Translations under genes and position numbers: made by a program | Shown: piece by piece, positions 1 through 9,238 of the stretch | Layout of the letters: the number at the start of each line of letters is the position of its first letter | Position numbering within the stretch: the first letter of the stretch is position 1 | NCBI GenBank assembly: GCA_902790015.1 | Contig: CADAQF010000005.1 | Location: 1 to 64,000 of the forward strand | Origin: an uncultured Eubacteriales bacterium | GTDB lineage: Bacteria > Bacillota > Clostridia > Christensenellales > Aristaeellaceae | Reading direction: 5' to 3' | Length of the DNA: 64,000 nucleotides | Notes under the pieces: generated by a model | Told to the model about the DNA's origin: nothing | Database searches by the model: none | Seen by the model: only the letters and a program-made list of their open reading frames with translations

Positions 1-471
<471 letters not shown>

Positions 472-541
472 CGGAATCTCCTCCTTACGTATCGCAAAAG
501 CGCCTCATTTGGCAATAGCGCAGGAAATATTGCGCTATAAA

Positions 542-615
542 TGGAGCGGGTGATGGGAATCGAACCCACGTAGCCAGCTTGGGAAGCTGGAGCTCTGCCA
601 TTGAGCTACACCCGC
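542..615 (-). tRNA. tRNA-Gly (anticodon CCC)
   Basis: The minus strand folds into a complete cloverleaf. The acceptor stem is GCGGGTG/CACCCGC, the D arm is GCTCAATGGCAGAGC, and the anticodon stem CCAGC/GCTGG encloses loop TTCCCAA (anticodon CCC). The T arm contains GGGTTCGATTCCC. Discriminator T is followed by an encoded CCA. The CCC anticodon reads GGG glycine codons. A near-perfect promoter lies just upstream. Confidence 0.96.
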
Positions 616-624
616 GCAATAGAG

Positions 625-652
625 ATTATATCAGTTTTTCCGTTTTTGTCAA
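625..652 (-). promoter_or_regulatory. sigmaA-type promoter of tRNA-Gly (and probably tuf)
   Basis: Reading the minus strand, TTGACA (652-647) and TATAAT (630-625) are both exact consensus with a 16-bp spacer. The -10 box ends about 10 bp before the mature tRNA 5' end, so transcription would begin almost at the tRNA. tuf may be served by read-through. Confidence 0.85.
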
Positions 653-697
653 GCATTGTCACCTCAAGCGGCAAAAATGTTCATGTTTTCGTAAAGT

Positions 698-727
698 TTG
701 ACAGAATGGGCGTATATGGGCTATAAT
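698..727 (+). promoter_or_regulatory. sigmaA-type promoter of glgB
   Basis: TTGACA (698-703) and TATAAT (722-727) are exact consensus with an 18-bp spacer. The predicted start is about 70 bp upstream of the branching-enzyme ATG. No operator-like repeat was recognised. Confidence 0.8.
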
Positions 728-804
728 ACCAATCAGTTTATAAAACTGTCAGCGCTCAGATGGCTTGAACTCAAAATTATACATAATAAAAGGAGATAAT
801 CGCT

Positions 805-2817
805 ATGTCAGAACAGCGCAGGCTAGGCATATTTGACACAGATCCCTATCTGGTGCCCTTTGCGGGCGACCTTTACGCCCGGATGGACCGGTATGAAAAC
901 GCACTGAAGCGCCTGCTGCACCCGGGCCAGTCCCTGGCGGATTTTGCCGAGGGCGCCTGGTATTACGGCTTCCACAGGACGGAGGACGGCTGGGTATACC
1001 GGGAATGGGCGCCGGCCGCCCGGGAAATGCACCTGATCGGCGATTTCAACGGCTGGAACCGGGAAAGCCACCCGATGAAGGCGCTGGAGGGCGGCAACTG
1101 GGAGATCCGCCTGAAGGGAAAGGACGCTCTCCCGCATCTGTCCCGCGTCAAGGTCCAGGTCACGGGAGATCATTCGGTGGAGGACCGCATCCCCCTGTAC
1201 GCCACCTACGTCGTGCAGGACGATCTGACCAAGGACTTCAGCGCCGCCATCTGGGCCCCTGAAAAGGAATTTACTTGGACGGACAGTGATTTTCACCCTT
1301 CCCAAAACGTCCCGCCCCTGATCTACGAGGCCCACGTCGGCATGGCCACGGAGGCCGAAAGGGTCGGCACCTACGACGAATTCACCGACAATATGCTGCC
1401 CCGCATCAAGCAGGACGGCTATAACACCGTGCAGCTGATGGCCATCATGGAGCATCCCTATTACGGCTCTTTCGGTTACCAGGTCAGCAATTTCTTCGCC
1501 GCCTCTTCCCGTTACGGCACGCCGGACGGCTTGAAGCGGCTGATCAACCGCGCCCACGAGCTGGGCCTGTCGGTGCTGTTGGACATCGTCCATTCCCACG
1601 CGGTCAAAAACACCGCCGAGGGCATCAGCGGCTTTGACGGTTCGGACGATCAGTTCTTTAAGGCGGGCCCCGCGGGTTATCATCCCGCCTGGGATTCCCG
1701 CATCTTCGACTACGGAAAGACCGGCACCATCCATTTCCTTTTGTCCAACATCCGCTTCTGGCTCGAAGAATACCATTTCGACGGCTTCCGTTTTGACGGC
1801 GTCACCAGCATGCTCTACCTGGACCACGGTCTGGGCTCCGCGTTCACGGATTACAGCCTGTATTTTTCCATGAATACGGACGTGGACGCCGTGACCTACC
1901 TGCAATTGGCCATGAAGCTTACCAAGGACTTAAAGCCTGAAAGCTACTGCATTGCCGAGGACATGAGCGGCATGCCCGGCATGTGCCGGCCCATAGAGGA
2001 GGGCGGCATAGGGTTTGACGCGCGTCTTGGAATGGGCCTGCCCGATTACTGGATCAAGACCATCAAGGAAAAGCCCTTCGGCCAGTGGGACATGGGCCAT
2101 CTGTTTTACGAGATGGTCAGTCACCGCCCCGGCGAAAAGACCATCGCCTACGCAGAAAGCCACGACCAGGCCCTCGTGGGGGACAAGACCATCATGTTCC
2201 GCCTGGCCGACAAGGAAATGTACTGGGGCATGAGCAAGCGGCAGGAAAACATGGTCGTGCAGCAGGCCATGGCCCTGCACAAGATGATCCGCCTGGTCAC
2301 CGCCACCGCCGGGGGAGACGGATATCTCAATTTCATGGGCAACGAGTTCGGCCATCCCGAATGGATCGACTTCCCGCGGGAAGGCAACGGCTGGTCGTAC
2401 GCCAAGGCCCGCAGGCTGTGGTCGCTGGCGGACCGGGACGACCTTCGCTATGTCGATTTGGGCAACTTCGACAAGGCCATGATCGGCCTGATCAAAAAGT
2501 ACGGCCTGCTTGAGGAGCCCTATGTAGGCGGCCTTCTGCAGCACGAGCAGAACCAGATCCTCATCTATTTCCGCCGCGGCTGCGTGTTCGCGTTCAACTT
2601 CCACCCGTCCTTCAGCCAGCAGTCCCAGTTCGTCCCCATTCCGTGGGACGGCGATTTCCGCGTGATCCTGGATACGGACAATCCGCTGTTCGGCGGTTTC
2701 GGCAACGTGTCGGACGATACGGTGTACACGGTTTCCGATCACGCCGAGGGCCGCGGCATCCGGCTCTACCTTCCCGCCCAGACCGCCGTGGTCCTGCGCC
2801 GGGCGGACGAGATCTGA
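805..2817 (+). CDS. glgB: 1,4-alpha-glucan branching enzyme, eukaryotic-like GH13 type
   Basis: Transfers alpha-1,4 glucan segments to form alpha-1,6 branches in glycogen; cytoplasmic. The 670-residue protein has an N-terminal CBM48-like domain (REWAPAAREMHLIGDFNGW, about residues 68-86). A GH13 barrel follows, with the expected catalytic positions: nucleophile D331 in FRFDGVTSM, acid E385 in IAEDMSG and D454 in ESHDQ. A C-terminal beta domain ends the protein. The GHPEWIDFPREGNGWSY stretch and overall layout resemble plant and animal branching enzymes (GH13_8) more than E. coli-type GlgB. RBS AAAAGGAGA precedes the ATG. It stands alone, without other glg genes in the window, behind its own strong promoter. 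Confidence 0.93.
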   Translation: MSEQRRLGIFDTDPYLVPFAGDLYARMDRYENALKRLLHPGQSLADFAEGAWYYGFHRTEDGWVYREWAPAAREMHLIGDFNGWNRESHPMKALEGGNWEIRLKGKDALPHLSRVKVQVTGDHSVEDRIPLYATYVVQDDLTKDFSAAIWAPEKEFTWTDSDFHPSQNVPPLIYEAHVGMATEAERVGTYDEFTDNMLPRIKQDGYNTVQLMAIMEHPYYGSFGYQVSNFFAASSRYGTPDGLKRLINRAHELGLSVLLDIVHSHAVKNTAEGISGFDGSDDQFFKAGPAGYHPAWDSRIFDYGKTGTIHFLLSNIRFWLEEYHFDGFRFDGVTSMLYLDHGLGSAFTDYSLYFSMNTDVDAVTYLQLAMKLTKDLKPESYCIAEDMSGMPGMCRPIEEGGIGFDARLGMGLPDYWIKTIKEKPFGQWDMGHLFYEMVSHRPGEKTIAYAESHDQALVGDKTIMFRLADKEMYWGMSKRQENMVVQQAMALHKMIRLVTATAGGDGYLNFMGNEFGHPEWIDFPREGNGWSYAKARRLWSLADRDDLRYVDLGNFDKAMIGLIKKYGLLEEPYVGGLLQHEQNQILIYFRRGCVFAFNFHPSFSQQSQFVPIPWDGDFRVILDTDNPLFGGFGNVSDDTVYTVSDHAEGRGIRLYLPAQTAVVLRRADEI

Positions 2818-2901
2818 CGAAAACCCTGTCCGGACCTCTCCGTCCGCTCCCTCCCTGACCCGTAAGTAGGTACGTTGAGGAAGTCTGAAACGGAGTATTA
2901 A

Positions 2902-3075
2902 GGAAACGCTGATTAAAGCCTTCCCCTTGAGGGGGTGAAGAGGGCCTGGAAAACGGTCCGGTGGACCGTTTTCACCGACGATAAGGTCCGGCAGGTCCTG
3001 GTGGTGGACCGGCAGAATCATTATTGTCAGTGGATTTAACTATTTTTGCCGGGCCGGATGAGGTGCCGCGGTCTG
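2902..3075 (-). repeat. Interspersed repeat family A, copy 1 (174 bp)
   Basis: The reverse complement of this segment matches 47865-48038 over its whole 174 bp with only scattered differences. Its centre, 2949-2973, is a perfect inverted repeat: GAAAACGGTCC, three bases, then the complement. The copy lies between the convergent glgB and DUF4387 genes. The short open frames across it are by-products of the repeat, not genes. Confidence 0.88.
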
Positions 3076-3121
3076 CTTTGTTCATTAAATCCGCGATTCC
3101 TCAGACGAAATTCAGCATAAC

Positions 3122-3153
3122 ACCGCCCCCCGCGCTTCTGCGCGGGGGGCGGT
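3122..3153. terminator. GC-rich hairpin between convergent genes
   Basis: A perfect 14-bp stem (ACCGCCCCCCGCGC, loop TTCT, complement) lies 20 bp beyond the DUF4387 stop codon. There is no clean T-run on the minus strand and only a weak one on the plus strand. Termination of the minus operon is therefore likely but not certain. Confidence 0.6.
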
Positions 3154-3173
3154 CGTTTCAGGGAGTGTTCGCT

Positions 3174-3482
3174 TCAGGGGATTTCCAGGTCGATCAGCGG
3201 GGCGTGCTGCTGCGCGCCGTATACGTCCCGGTCGCCCACGGTGCCGGACGACGTATCCCGCAGGAACGTGATCTTCACCCCCAGGCCGGGGTCGTACCAG
3301 GCAAAATCGGTTATATGGGAAACGGGGATGCGGTACAGGGCGGCTATGGCTTCCCGGGTGATCCGGCCGCTTTTTTTGACCCGTTCGTAGGCCTCAGGGT
3401 CGCTGAACAGGATATCCAGCGTCACCTCAAAGGGTCCGCTGTTTTTGGAACGCAGCACATGCGCCAGGTCATACAGTCTCAT
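3174..3482 (-). CDS. DUF4387 family protein, small partner of AtuA
   Basis: A 102-residue protein starting MRLYDLAHVLRSKNSGPFE, which I recognise as the DUF4387 family. Members usually lie beside DUF1446/AtuA genes and are thought to be a small companion subunit; no reaction is established. The ATG at 3482 follows GGGAGG by 8 bp. A GTG nine bases further upstream is possible but has worse spacing. The start overlaps the end of the AtuA gene by 14 bp, so translation is probably coupled. It is the last gene of the minus operon beginning with ribokinase. Confidence 0.82.
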   Translation of the reverse strand: MRLYDLAHVLRSKNSGPFEVTLDILFSDPEAYERVKKSGRITREAIAALYRIPVSHITDFAWYDPGLGVKITFLRDTSSGTVGDRDVYGAQQHAPLIDLEIP

Positions 3483-4839
3483 TGCGGTCACCTCCCAGCC
3501 ATTCTATGGGGAAATACCTGAGCGGGTCGTCCACATACATCAGATGATAGACCGAAAAAACGTACACCGGGCCAAAGGAGATGTCGCTGGGCGCGAAGGG
3601 GAAGGCCAGGTTGCCCGCGGTGGACTTGCGGCCGGGATAGCCGTAATGAAGATACGCGCTGCGGGTGGTGGCGCAGATGGCGTCGGCCTTTTCCTGGGTA
3701 TCGGCGATGACCTCGAACATAAGCCCTATCTCATGGGGCAGGGTACGGTCGGGCTCCAGGCTGCCCATCACGCCGTCCAGCCCGTAATGCACGAAGCGGA
3801 TCTGATAGCTGTCGCGGGGGATATCGTCGTAATAGCTCTCCACCGATCTGACCACCGCTTCCTCCACCTCGTCCAGCCGGCTGATCAGCATCGGGTCGCG
3901 GATGCCTGCCAGCACGAACGTGCGGTAGGCGACCCGCCGCGCCCCTTCCAGCTTGATCGCGTAGGGGGGATAGGTGATCCTGCTTCCGGTCACCCGCACC
4001 CGTCCGTCGCCCGCCTGCCTGAAGGCGCAGCAGGACAGGTCCAGCACGATGCCGGGGCCCTTCAGGATATAGGGATGGTCCTTTTCGTAAAAGGTGTGGG
4101 CAGCCACGGAGGTGGGCGTGCACTTCCTGCGGGGGTCTGCGGCCCAGACCTCGAAGCCGTCGTCGTCCAGCTGGCCCAGCATGACGTCCTTGGCCGTGCC
4201 GGGCTCGGCGCACAGGGTGCCGCACTCCAGTATCTTGCCCAGGTGATAGCACAGCGCCGGGTCGTGGCCGCGCGCCATGCCGACCGCCGCGAAGGAAGCG
4301 GGGTCATAGGCCCGTCCGCACAGGACGATGTCGGGCCGGCCTTCAAGGGCCCTGAGGATCGGCTCCACGCCCATCTGGGCGACCACGCCGTTGGTTTCCT
4401 TAAGCGTTTCTTCTGTGATGGCGGGCACGTTCACGCTCATGGGCTCGATCCGTCCCTCGCGCTGCGCCATAAGGATATCCTCCTTGGGGATATCCGCGAG
4501 GATCACGGCGATGCGGGGGTCCCAGCCCATTTCCTTCGCGATTTCCTGCACGATGTCCAGCGTCCACATGGTGTGCTTGCGCGCGCCGGAACCGCCGCTG
4601 GAACCCACCAGCAGCGGGATGCCCAGTCTGCGCGCGCCCTCCATCAGGCGGGAAAGGTCCTTTTTCGCGGCCATGCGGCTGACGATGGCCACTCCCGCTC
4701 CCAGCTTGTGGGGGCCGGCGTCGGTGCTGCCCGCGTCCACCACGATGGCGTCGGGGCGCTGCTTCAGCGCCGCCTGAAAGGATTCGTTGGGAAAACCGTA
4801 TCCTAGTATCCCGCAGGGGGACAGTATCAGCGTCCGCAT
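3469..4839 (-). CDS. AtuA-like (DUF1446) family protein
   Basis: A 456-residue cytoplasmic protein (MRTLILSPCGILGYGFP...). It has the family features DAGSTDAGPHKLG near residue 40, GSSGGSGARKHT near 85, LCGRAYDPASFAA in the middle and GRKSTAGNLAFPF near the C-terminus. The family is named for Pseudomonas AtuA in acyclic terpene breakdown, but most members sit in unrelated clusters and their reaction is unknown. Here it lies downstream of three ADP-ribosylglycohydrolase-fold genes and ribokinase, which points to a sugar or ribosyl substrate (inference). The ATG at 4839 has AGGAGG 9 bp upstream. The GTG at 4848 overlaps that site and is less likely. Confidence 0.85.
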   Translation of the reverse strand: MRTLILSPCGILGYGFPNESFQAALKQRPDAIVVDAGSTDAGPHKLGAGVAIVSRMAAKKDLSRLMEGARRLGIPLLVGSSGGSGARKHTMWTLDIVQEIAKEMGWDPRIAVILADIPKEDILMAQREGRIEPMSVNVPAITEETLKETNGVVAQMGVEPILRALEGRPDIVLCGRAYDPASFAAVGMARGHDPALCYHLGKILECGTLCAEPGTAKDVMLGQLDDDGFEVWAADPRRKCTPTSVAAHTFYEKDHPYILKGPGIVLDLSCCAFRQAGDGRVRVTGSRITYPPYAIKLEGARRVAYRTFVLAGIRDPMLISRLDEVEEAVVRSVESYYDDIPRDSYQIRFVHYGLDGVMGSLEPDRTLPHEIGLMFEVIADTQEKADAICATTRSAYLHYGYPGRKSTAGNLAFPFAPSDISFGPVYVFSVYHLMYVDDPLRYFPIEWLGGDRNETV

Positions 4840-4858
4840 AAACCTCACCTCCTCGGGG

Positions 4859-5845
4859 TCATCTGATCAGCGCGGCGAGCTGCTTTCCTGTTTCTATCAG
4901 GTCCAGGCCCTTGGTGAACTGCAGACAGGTGCCGCTGGGATAGCGGGTCTTTTCCACCCAGCGGGGAGGAATGGCGTCCACTCCGTAGCGCGCGCCCAAT
5001 ATGGCCCCGGCCACCGCGCCGATGGTATCCGCGTCCCGGCCGAAGTTGCCCGCCAGGATGACGCCCCGGCGGAAGTCGTCGTGCTCCATCTTAAGGCAGG
5101 CGAAAGCGGAGGGGATGGCCTCGGCGGTGGTTGCCCAGGCGCTGCTCAAGAGGGCGTCGTGCAGGGGCATCCAGGCGTCCAGCATGTTTCCCTGCGCCTT
5201 TTCGACGATCTCAAAGGCCGTGTTCATCGCCGCATACAGCCACGATTCCTTTGGGATGACGGCCATGGCCGCGTCGATGATCTCATCCATCGTCCCGTCC
5301 GCCATGGCCACGGCCACGGCGGCGGCGACGGCCTGGGCGCCCCAGATGCCGTCCCTGTAATGGCTGATGGAGGCGTCTATCTCGGCCATGGCCGCGGCGG
5401 CGGCGGGGTCGCCGGCGTTGATGACGCCCACGGGGGAAATGCGCATCGCCGAGCCGTCGCTCATGTGGAAGGTGGAATACATGCCCGAATACGGCGGGCG
5501 AAGCCCCCGGCGCAGGTTCATCGCGGCGGATACCTCGCTGGCCCCACCCCGCTTGAATTCGTCCTGCACCGCGACGTCCCGAAGCCACGCCTCCACCACG
5601 TCTTCGCTTTTCAGCTTTCCGCCGCAGTCGATCAGCGTGCGGGCGGTCAGCAGCGCGAATTCCGTGTCGTCGGTGGACCAGGAGGCACCCTGGTTAAAGT
5701 CGGTGGTGATGCCGTAATTGACACGGTTGTCCTGCTTGCGGGCGGCGTCGCCGAAGCTGTCGCCGATGGCCAGGCCGCAGATGCAGCCGACGGCCTTTTT
5801 CTGGGCCAGTTCGGGGTTATTGATCAGTTCCTGCCTCGTCATCAT
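4859..5845 (-). CDS. ADP-ribosylglycohydrolase-family protein (third paralogue of the operon)
   Basis: Family of metal-dependent hydrolases acting on N- or O-linked ADP-ribose and, in some members, other ribosyl or sugar conjugates. The 328-residue protein has the N-terminal metal motif STDDTE near residue 57. The C-terminal motif GRDADTIGAVAGAILG, near residue 270, supplies the second Asp pair. GLAIGDSFGDAA near residue 25 fits the first helix of the fold. No signal peptide is seen. It lies 19 bp upstream of the AtuA start and 88 bp downstream of the previous paralogue. Both metal motifs are intact, so it should be catalytically active. The true substrate is unknown. Confidence 0.88.
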   Translation of the reverse strand: MMTRQELINNPELAQKKAVGCICGLAIGDSFGDAARKQDNRVNYGITTDFNQGASWSTDDTEFALLTARTLIDCGGKLKSEDVVEAWLRDVAVQDEFKRGGASEVSAAMNLRRGLRPPYSGMYSTFHMSDGSAMRISPVGVINAGDPAAAAAMAEIDASISHYRDGIWGAQAVAAAVAVAMADGTMDEIIDAAMAVIPKESWLYAAMNTAFEIVEKAQGNMLDAWMPLHDALLSSAWATTAEAIPSAFACLKMEHDDFRRGVILAGNFGRDADTIGAVAGAILGARYGVDAIPPRWVEKTRYPSGTCLQFTKGLDLIETGKQLAALIR

Positions 5846-5933
5846 GGTGGGATACTTCCTTTCTTTATTGATAGGCTTTTCCGGGTTTTATCGACAGGGT
5901 CCCGTGATATGAACGGATCTTCCTTCCTGACGC

Positions 5934-7097
5934 TTATTGGTACCGCTTCATGATCTCCAGCTCCCCGCGCATGCGCAGGGCGTCGTTTTTCTGTATCAGC
6001 CGGGCGGTCCGGATGAAAGCGTCGGCTTCCTGCTTAAGGGAAAGTTGGCTGCGCTGATCCACGGCTTCGATCTCTTTTTTGTCCAGGATACCGTCCCCGT
6101 GCAGGGCGCCGAACAGCACCGCCGTCATCACCCCGATGGAATCGGCGTCCCGCCCGCTGTTCACGGCGCGTATGATCCCCTGCGCCGGATCATCCTCAAA
6201 GATCAGCAGGTAGGAAAGCGCTATGGGCAATTCCTCTATGGAGAAAAACCGGCTGGGGGTGAAGCTGAGCAGGGGAACGCCCACCTGGCTTTCGGGCCTG
6301 CGGGTGGTATCGCCGATGGGCGAATAGGGTAGCAGCGCCTCATGGAGCCGCCGGACGACTTCGCCGTGGTCGTCCCGGATGCCGCGGAGTTTTTTTGCCT
6401 CCTCCGTCAGCGCCGCGATGGCCTTACCTGTGCCGTCCCGGGCCAGGGAAAGGGCGGTATTTACCACGGATTCCGCGTCGGCGTCCGGCAGGAAGGCGGC
6501 CGCCACGCAGGCCGCCAGCACGCCCGCGGCCTCCAGGCCGTAGCTGAGCTGGTGGGCCATCGCAAAGGATATGGCCTCGTCGTAGGCCGCCTTTGGACGG
6601 CCCGCGTTGACCACGCCCACGGGGGAAATGTACATGGCGGCGCCGCAGTTGACGGCGTTGCCGTACCCGCCCTCCCGCGGGTCGCAGTGGGCCAGCAGAT
6701 GCCGGTTGAAGATATGCTTTTCCGCGTAAAACAAGCGCTCGGCGATCATGCCGACGCGGTCGAATTCCGGGATGTAGCGCTCCCTGTAGGCGATCTCCCT
6801 GATCATTCCGTCGGCCATGTCAAAGGCGTCCAGATGGCGCTGCGCCTGATTGTATACGTGCGTCAGGGCGATTGTCATCAGTGTGTCGTCGGTGATGATC
6901 CCGTACCCGCGTATCCGGCCCAGGCGGCGGAAGGCGGGCTCGTCCTTTTTGTACCACGGCGTCAGAACGGTTTCCACCTCATGGCCGTAGCGCTCCAGGA
7001 TCTCCTGACGGGAAAGATGCTCTACCGGCGCGCCCAGGGCGTCCCCGTAGGCCGTGCCGTACAATACACCCCGCACGCTGCTTTCAAAGTCCTTCAT
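5934..7097 (-). CDS. ADP-ribosylglycohydrolase-family protein (second paralogue)
   Basis: A 387-residue cytoplasmic protein with the fold's signatures: GTAYGDALGAPVE near the N-terminus, IITDDTLMTIAL near residue 68 (first metal motif) and NSGRDADSIGVMTAVLFGALHG near residue 320 (second metal motif). AMYISPVGVVNAG is shared almost word for word with the third paralogue (RISPVGVINAG), so the two are related duplicates. AGGAGG lies just upstream of the ATG. The gap to the preceding gene is 42 bp, consistent with one operon. Substrate unknown. Confidence 0.88.
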   Translation of the reverse strand: MKDFESSVRGVLYGTAYGDALGAPVEHLSRQEILERYGHEVETVLTPWYKKDEPAFRRLGRIRGYGIITDDTLMTIALTHVYNQAQRHLDAFDMADGMIREIAYRERYIPEFDRVGMIAERLFYAEKHIFNRHLLAHCDPREGGYGNAVNCGAAMYISPVGVVNAGRPKAAYDEAISFAMAHQLSYGLEAAGVLAACVAAAFLPDADAESVVNTALSLARDGTGKAIAALTEEAKKLRGIRDDHGEVVRRLHEALLPYSPIGDTTRRPESQVGVPLLSFTPSRFFSIEELPIALSYLLIFEDDPAQGIIRAVNSGRDADSIGVMTAVLFGALHGDGILDKKEIEAVDQRSQLSLKQEADAFIRTARLIQKNDALRMRGELEIMKRYQ

Positions 7098-7139
7098 CGT
7101 TCTCCTCCTAAGGGTGTTTTTTCTTCAGCGCCTTTTTCC

Positions 7140-9236
7140 TTAAAACTCCTTTACGCGAAGGTTTCCGTACACCGTTCTTCCCATGAAAGGCTTGGCGAAG
7201 CCCGCCATTCCGTAGGCAAAAGCGGCGTCCTTTGCCTGAAGGATGGGCTTTCCGTCTACGGACAGGGTCAGCGTATCCCCCTCGGCCTGAAGGCACAGCT
7301 CATAGGTTTGCCCGTACTGCCACTCAAAATTGGCGCGCGCCAGGGCAGTTAAACCGAAGTCGTTGCGCATAAGGGCGATCTCGCCGGGCCGCGTGAAGCC
7401 GCCCATGTACCCCCTGCGCGTTCCCTGGGCGCGAACGAGCAGCATGTGTCCTTCCCCGTTTTCCGGGGTGACGGGCGCCGCAACACGGATGTCCCGGGCA
7501 AAATAGCGGCCCGTAAAGGCCTGGGCCGGCTCGCAGGTCAGCGCGTGCAGCTTTCCGTCCTCCAGCGTCCAGGCCCCGTGATCGTGGGAAAAGGGGGTCA
7601 CGCAGCCGAATTCCTTGCGGGATTTTTTCAGGTCCACGGTATAATCGGCCTTGCCCCGGACGCGGAAATCGTCCAGGTAGAGCTTGCCCAGGGTCTTCAC
7701 CTTGCAGTTGCCTTCGTACGCAAAGCCGATCTCGTCGATGGGCTCTCCCTCGGAATCGGGGAGGACGAAGGAGAATTCCATCCATTCTCCGCGCTTCATG
7801 ACCACGGCCTGCCCGTATTTGAGCTTCTGCGACATCGACAGCCGGCAGTAAGGCCGCACCATCACGGGGTCCCAGCCCTCCCACTGATCCAGGTACAGCC
7901 TGAAGCTCATCGTCTGCCCGCTGTATACCTTGGGGGAAAAGACGGGGCTGTAGCGCTCGTCGCTGAAATCCGCCCGGCGGTAGAAGGGCTTCCAGAAGAC
8001 CCGGCTGCCCTGAAACCTGAGCGGCCGGTCTATGAGGACGGACAGGGAGCCGTGCCCGCTGTAAGCGTGGGTATCGTCGTGCTCCACCCGGGAGAAAAAG
8101 GGATCGGACACCCGGAAGCCGTGCGTGCTCCCCGGCAGTTCAAAGTCAAAAAAGATCTCGTCCTCCCGCCAACTGTCCAGAAGATCCGCGGGGGCTTCCT
8201 CCCCGGCCAGCCTGTACCCTGTCAGCGCCAGTTCCTTTGAATAGGTGGGGATGTCCAGTATGTTCAGGTCCCCCGAAACGCCGGACAGGACGATCCCGTC
8301 ATTGATGGGCTCCCGGTAGCAGCTTTTGAGCCCTGCCGGCCCGCGCATCACCCCCAGGATGGTGCCGACGTTGCCGGCGTTGCAGTCGGTGTCCCACCCG
8401 CACATCGCGGCGATCTCCACCGTGCGGTTGAAATCCCCTTTTCCGTACAGCAGGGACAAAACGCACACCCCGGCGTTGGGGATGATATGGCACACGCCCG
8501 GATAACGGTCGTAGCCCCACTCCTTTTCCAGATACTGCCGGCACGCGCGCCAGTCGTCGGGATGCTCCCGGTGGAAGGCTCTGACCGCGCGCAGCACCGC
8601 CGAATAGGTGGAGTCCGGGCTCAGGTATCCGGCGGCCTTGTCCACGAGCTTTTCCACGTCGTCCATGACGAAGGCCAGCGCGATGGCCGCGCAGATGAAG
8701 CGCGCGCCCTCCAGTCCTTCCCCGTCGTGGGAAACGCTGGCGGAAACGGCGCCCCTGCGGGCGGCGGCTTCCGGGTCGCCGGGGCTCACCAGGCCCCAGG
8801 TGTCGATGAAGATCTGCCCCCCGATCTGCTCGGCCAGGGTCTTTCCGTTCTGCGCGATCGAGCCGGACTGAGGGGCCGGCACGCCGTTTTTCAGGTTCAG
8901 GTAGGCCGTGTGCTCGGTGCTGACGCCGTAGCCGCCCCACCAGAACATGCCCGTTCCCTCCCGCGCGTAATTGAGCCAGGCGCGCGCCACGTCCTGTGCA
9001 ACGGGTTCCCGGTCCCGGGCATCGTCGTTGAGCGCCCGCAAAAAATGCACGGGGCCGTTCGCGTCGTCGTCGGCGGCAAAATTGATGTAGTCCTTCACAT
9101 ACCGGGTGATCTCCCCGTAGGTATCCCGGATGCGCTCATAGGTCCAGATGGTGGGCTCCACCGGGGCACCCAGCCGGATGCCTATGTTCATGCCCAGAAA
9201 GCCGCCGTACACCTTTTCAAGATAGTCTTTGACCAT
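7140..9236 (-). CDS. ADP-ribosylglycohydrolase-fold protein with C-terminal beta-sandwich domains
   Basis: A 698-residue protein beginning MVKDYLEKVYGGFLGMNIG. Residues 1 to about 385 resemble the ADP-ribosylglycohydrolase fold. The C-terminal metal motif appears as GWDTDCNAGNVGTILG near residue 290. The N-terminal TDDT motif is replaced by AADDDANG. Beyond residue 385 come two beta-rich regions: one CBM-like (about 390-535, containing SGHGSLSVLI) and one resembling a concanavalin-type lectin domain (about 550-698, containing GDTLTLSVDGKPI). There is no signal peptide, so these modules would act in the cytoplasm. The ATG at 9236 follows AGGAGG by 7 bp and lies 2 bp after the ribokinase stop. 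The C-terminal domain assignments are inference from sequence texture. Confidence 0.8.
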   Translation of the reverse strand: MVKDYLEKVYGGFLGMNIGIRLGAPVEPTIWTYERIRDTYGEITRYVKDYINFAADDDANGPVHFLRALNDDARDREPVAQDVARAWLNYAREGTGMFWWGGYGVSTEHTAYLNLKNGVPAPQSGSIAQNGKTLAEQIGGQIFIDTWGLVSPGDPEAAARRGAVSASVSHDGEGLEGARFICAAIALAFVMDDVEKLVDKAAGYLSPDSTYSAVLRAVRAFHREHPDDWRACRQYLEKEWGYDRYPGVCHIIPNAGVCVLSLLYGKGDFNRTVEIAAMCGWDTDCNAGNVGTILGVMRGPAGLKSCYREPINDGIVLSGVSGDLNILDIPTYSKELALTGYRLAGEEAPADLLDSWREDEIFFDFELPGSTHGFRVSDPFFSRVEHDDTHAYSGHGSLSVLIDRPLRFQGSRVFWKPFYRRADFSDERYSPVFSPKVYSGQTMSFRLYLDQWEGWDPVMVRPYCRLSMSQKLKYGQAVVMKRGEWMEFSFVLPDSEGEPIDEIGFAYEGNCKVKTLGKLYLDDFRVRGKADYTVDLKKSRKEFGCVTPFSHDHGAWTLEDGKLHALTCEPAQAFTGRYFARDIRVAAPVTPENGEGHMLLVRAQGTRRGYMGGFTRPGEIALMRNDFGLTALARANFEWQYGQTYELCLQAEGDTLTLSVDGKPILQAKDAAFAYGMAGFAKPFMGRTVYGNLRVKEF

Positions 9237-9238
9237 GC

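Noticed and set aside
823..1905. Long open frame antisense to glgB
   Set aside because: It is a shadow of the GC-rich codons of glgB, with no ribosome site and no recognisable protein features. The same applies to other long antisense frames in the window, such as 3445-4806 and 45648-47408.
3024..3521. Plus-strand open frame across repeat A1 and the DUF4387 gene
   Set aside because: Half lies in a repeat and half is antisense to DUF4387. It has no Shine-Dalgarno and no family resemblance.
4840..4848. Upstream GTG start for the AtuA-like gene, and similar GTG/TTG starts for DUF4387, MnmE and RsmB
   Set aside because: In each case the upstream codon overlaps or abuts the GGAGG site, whereas the chosen start has workable spacing.
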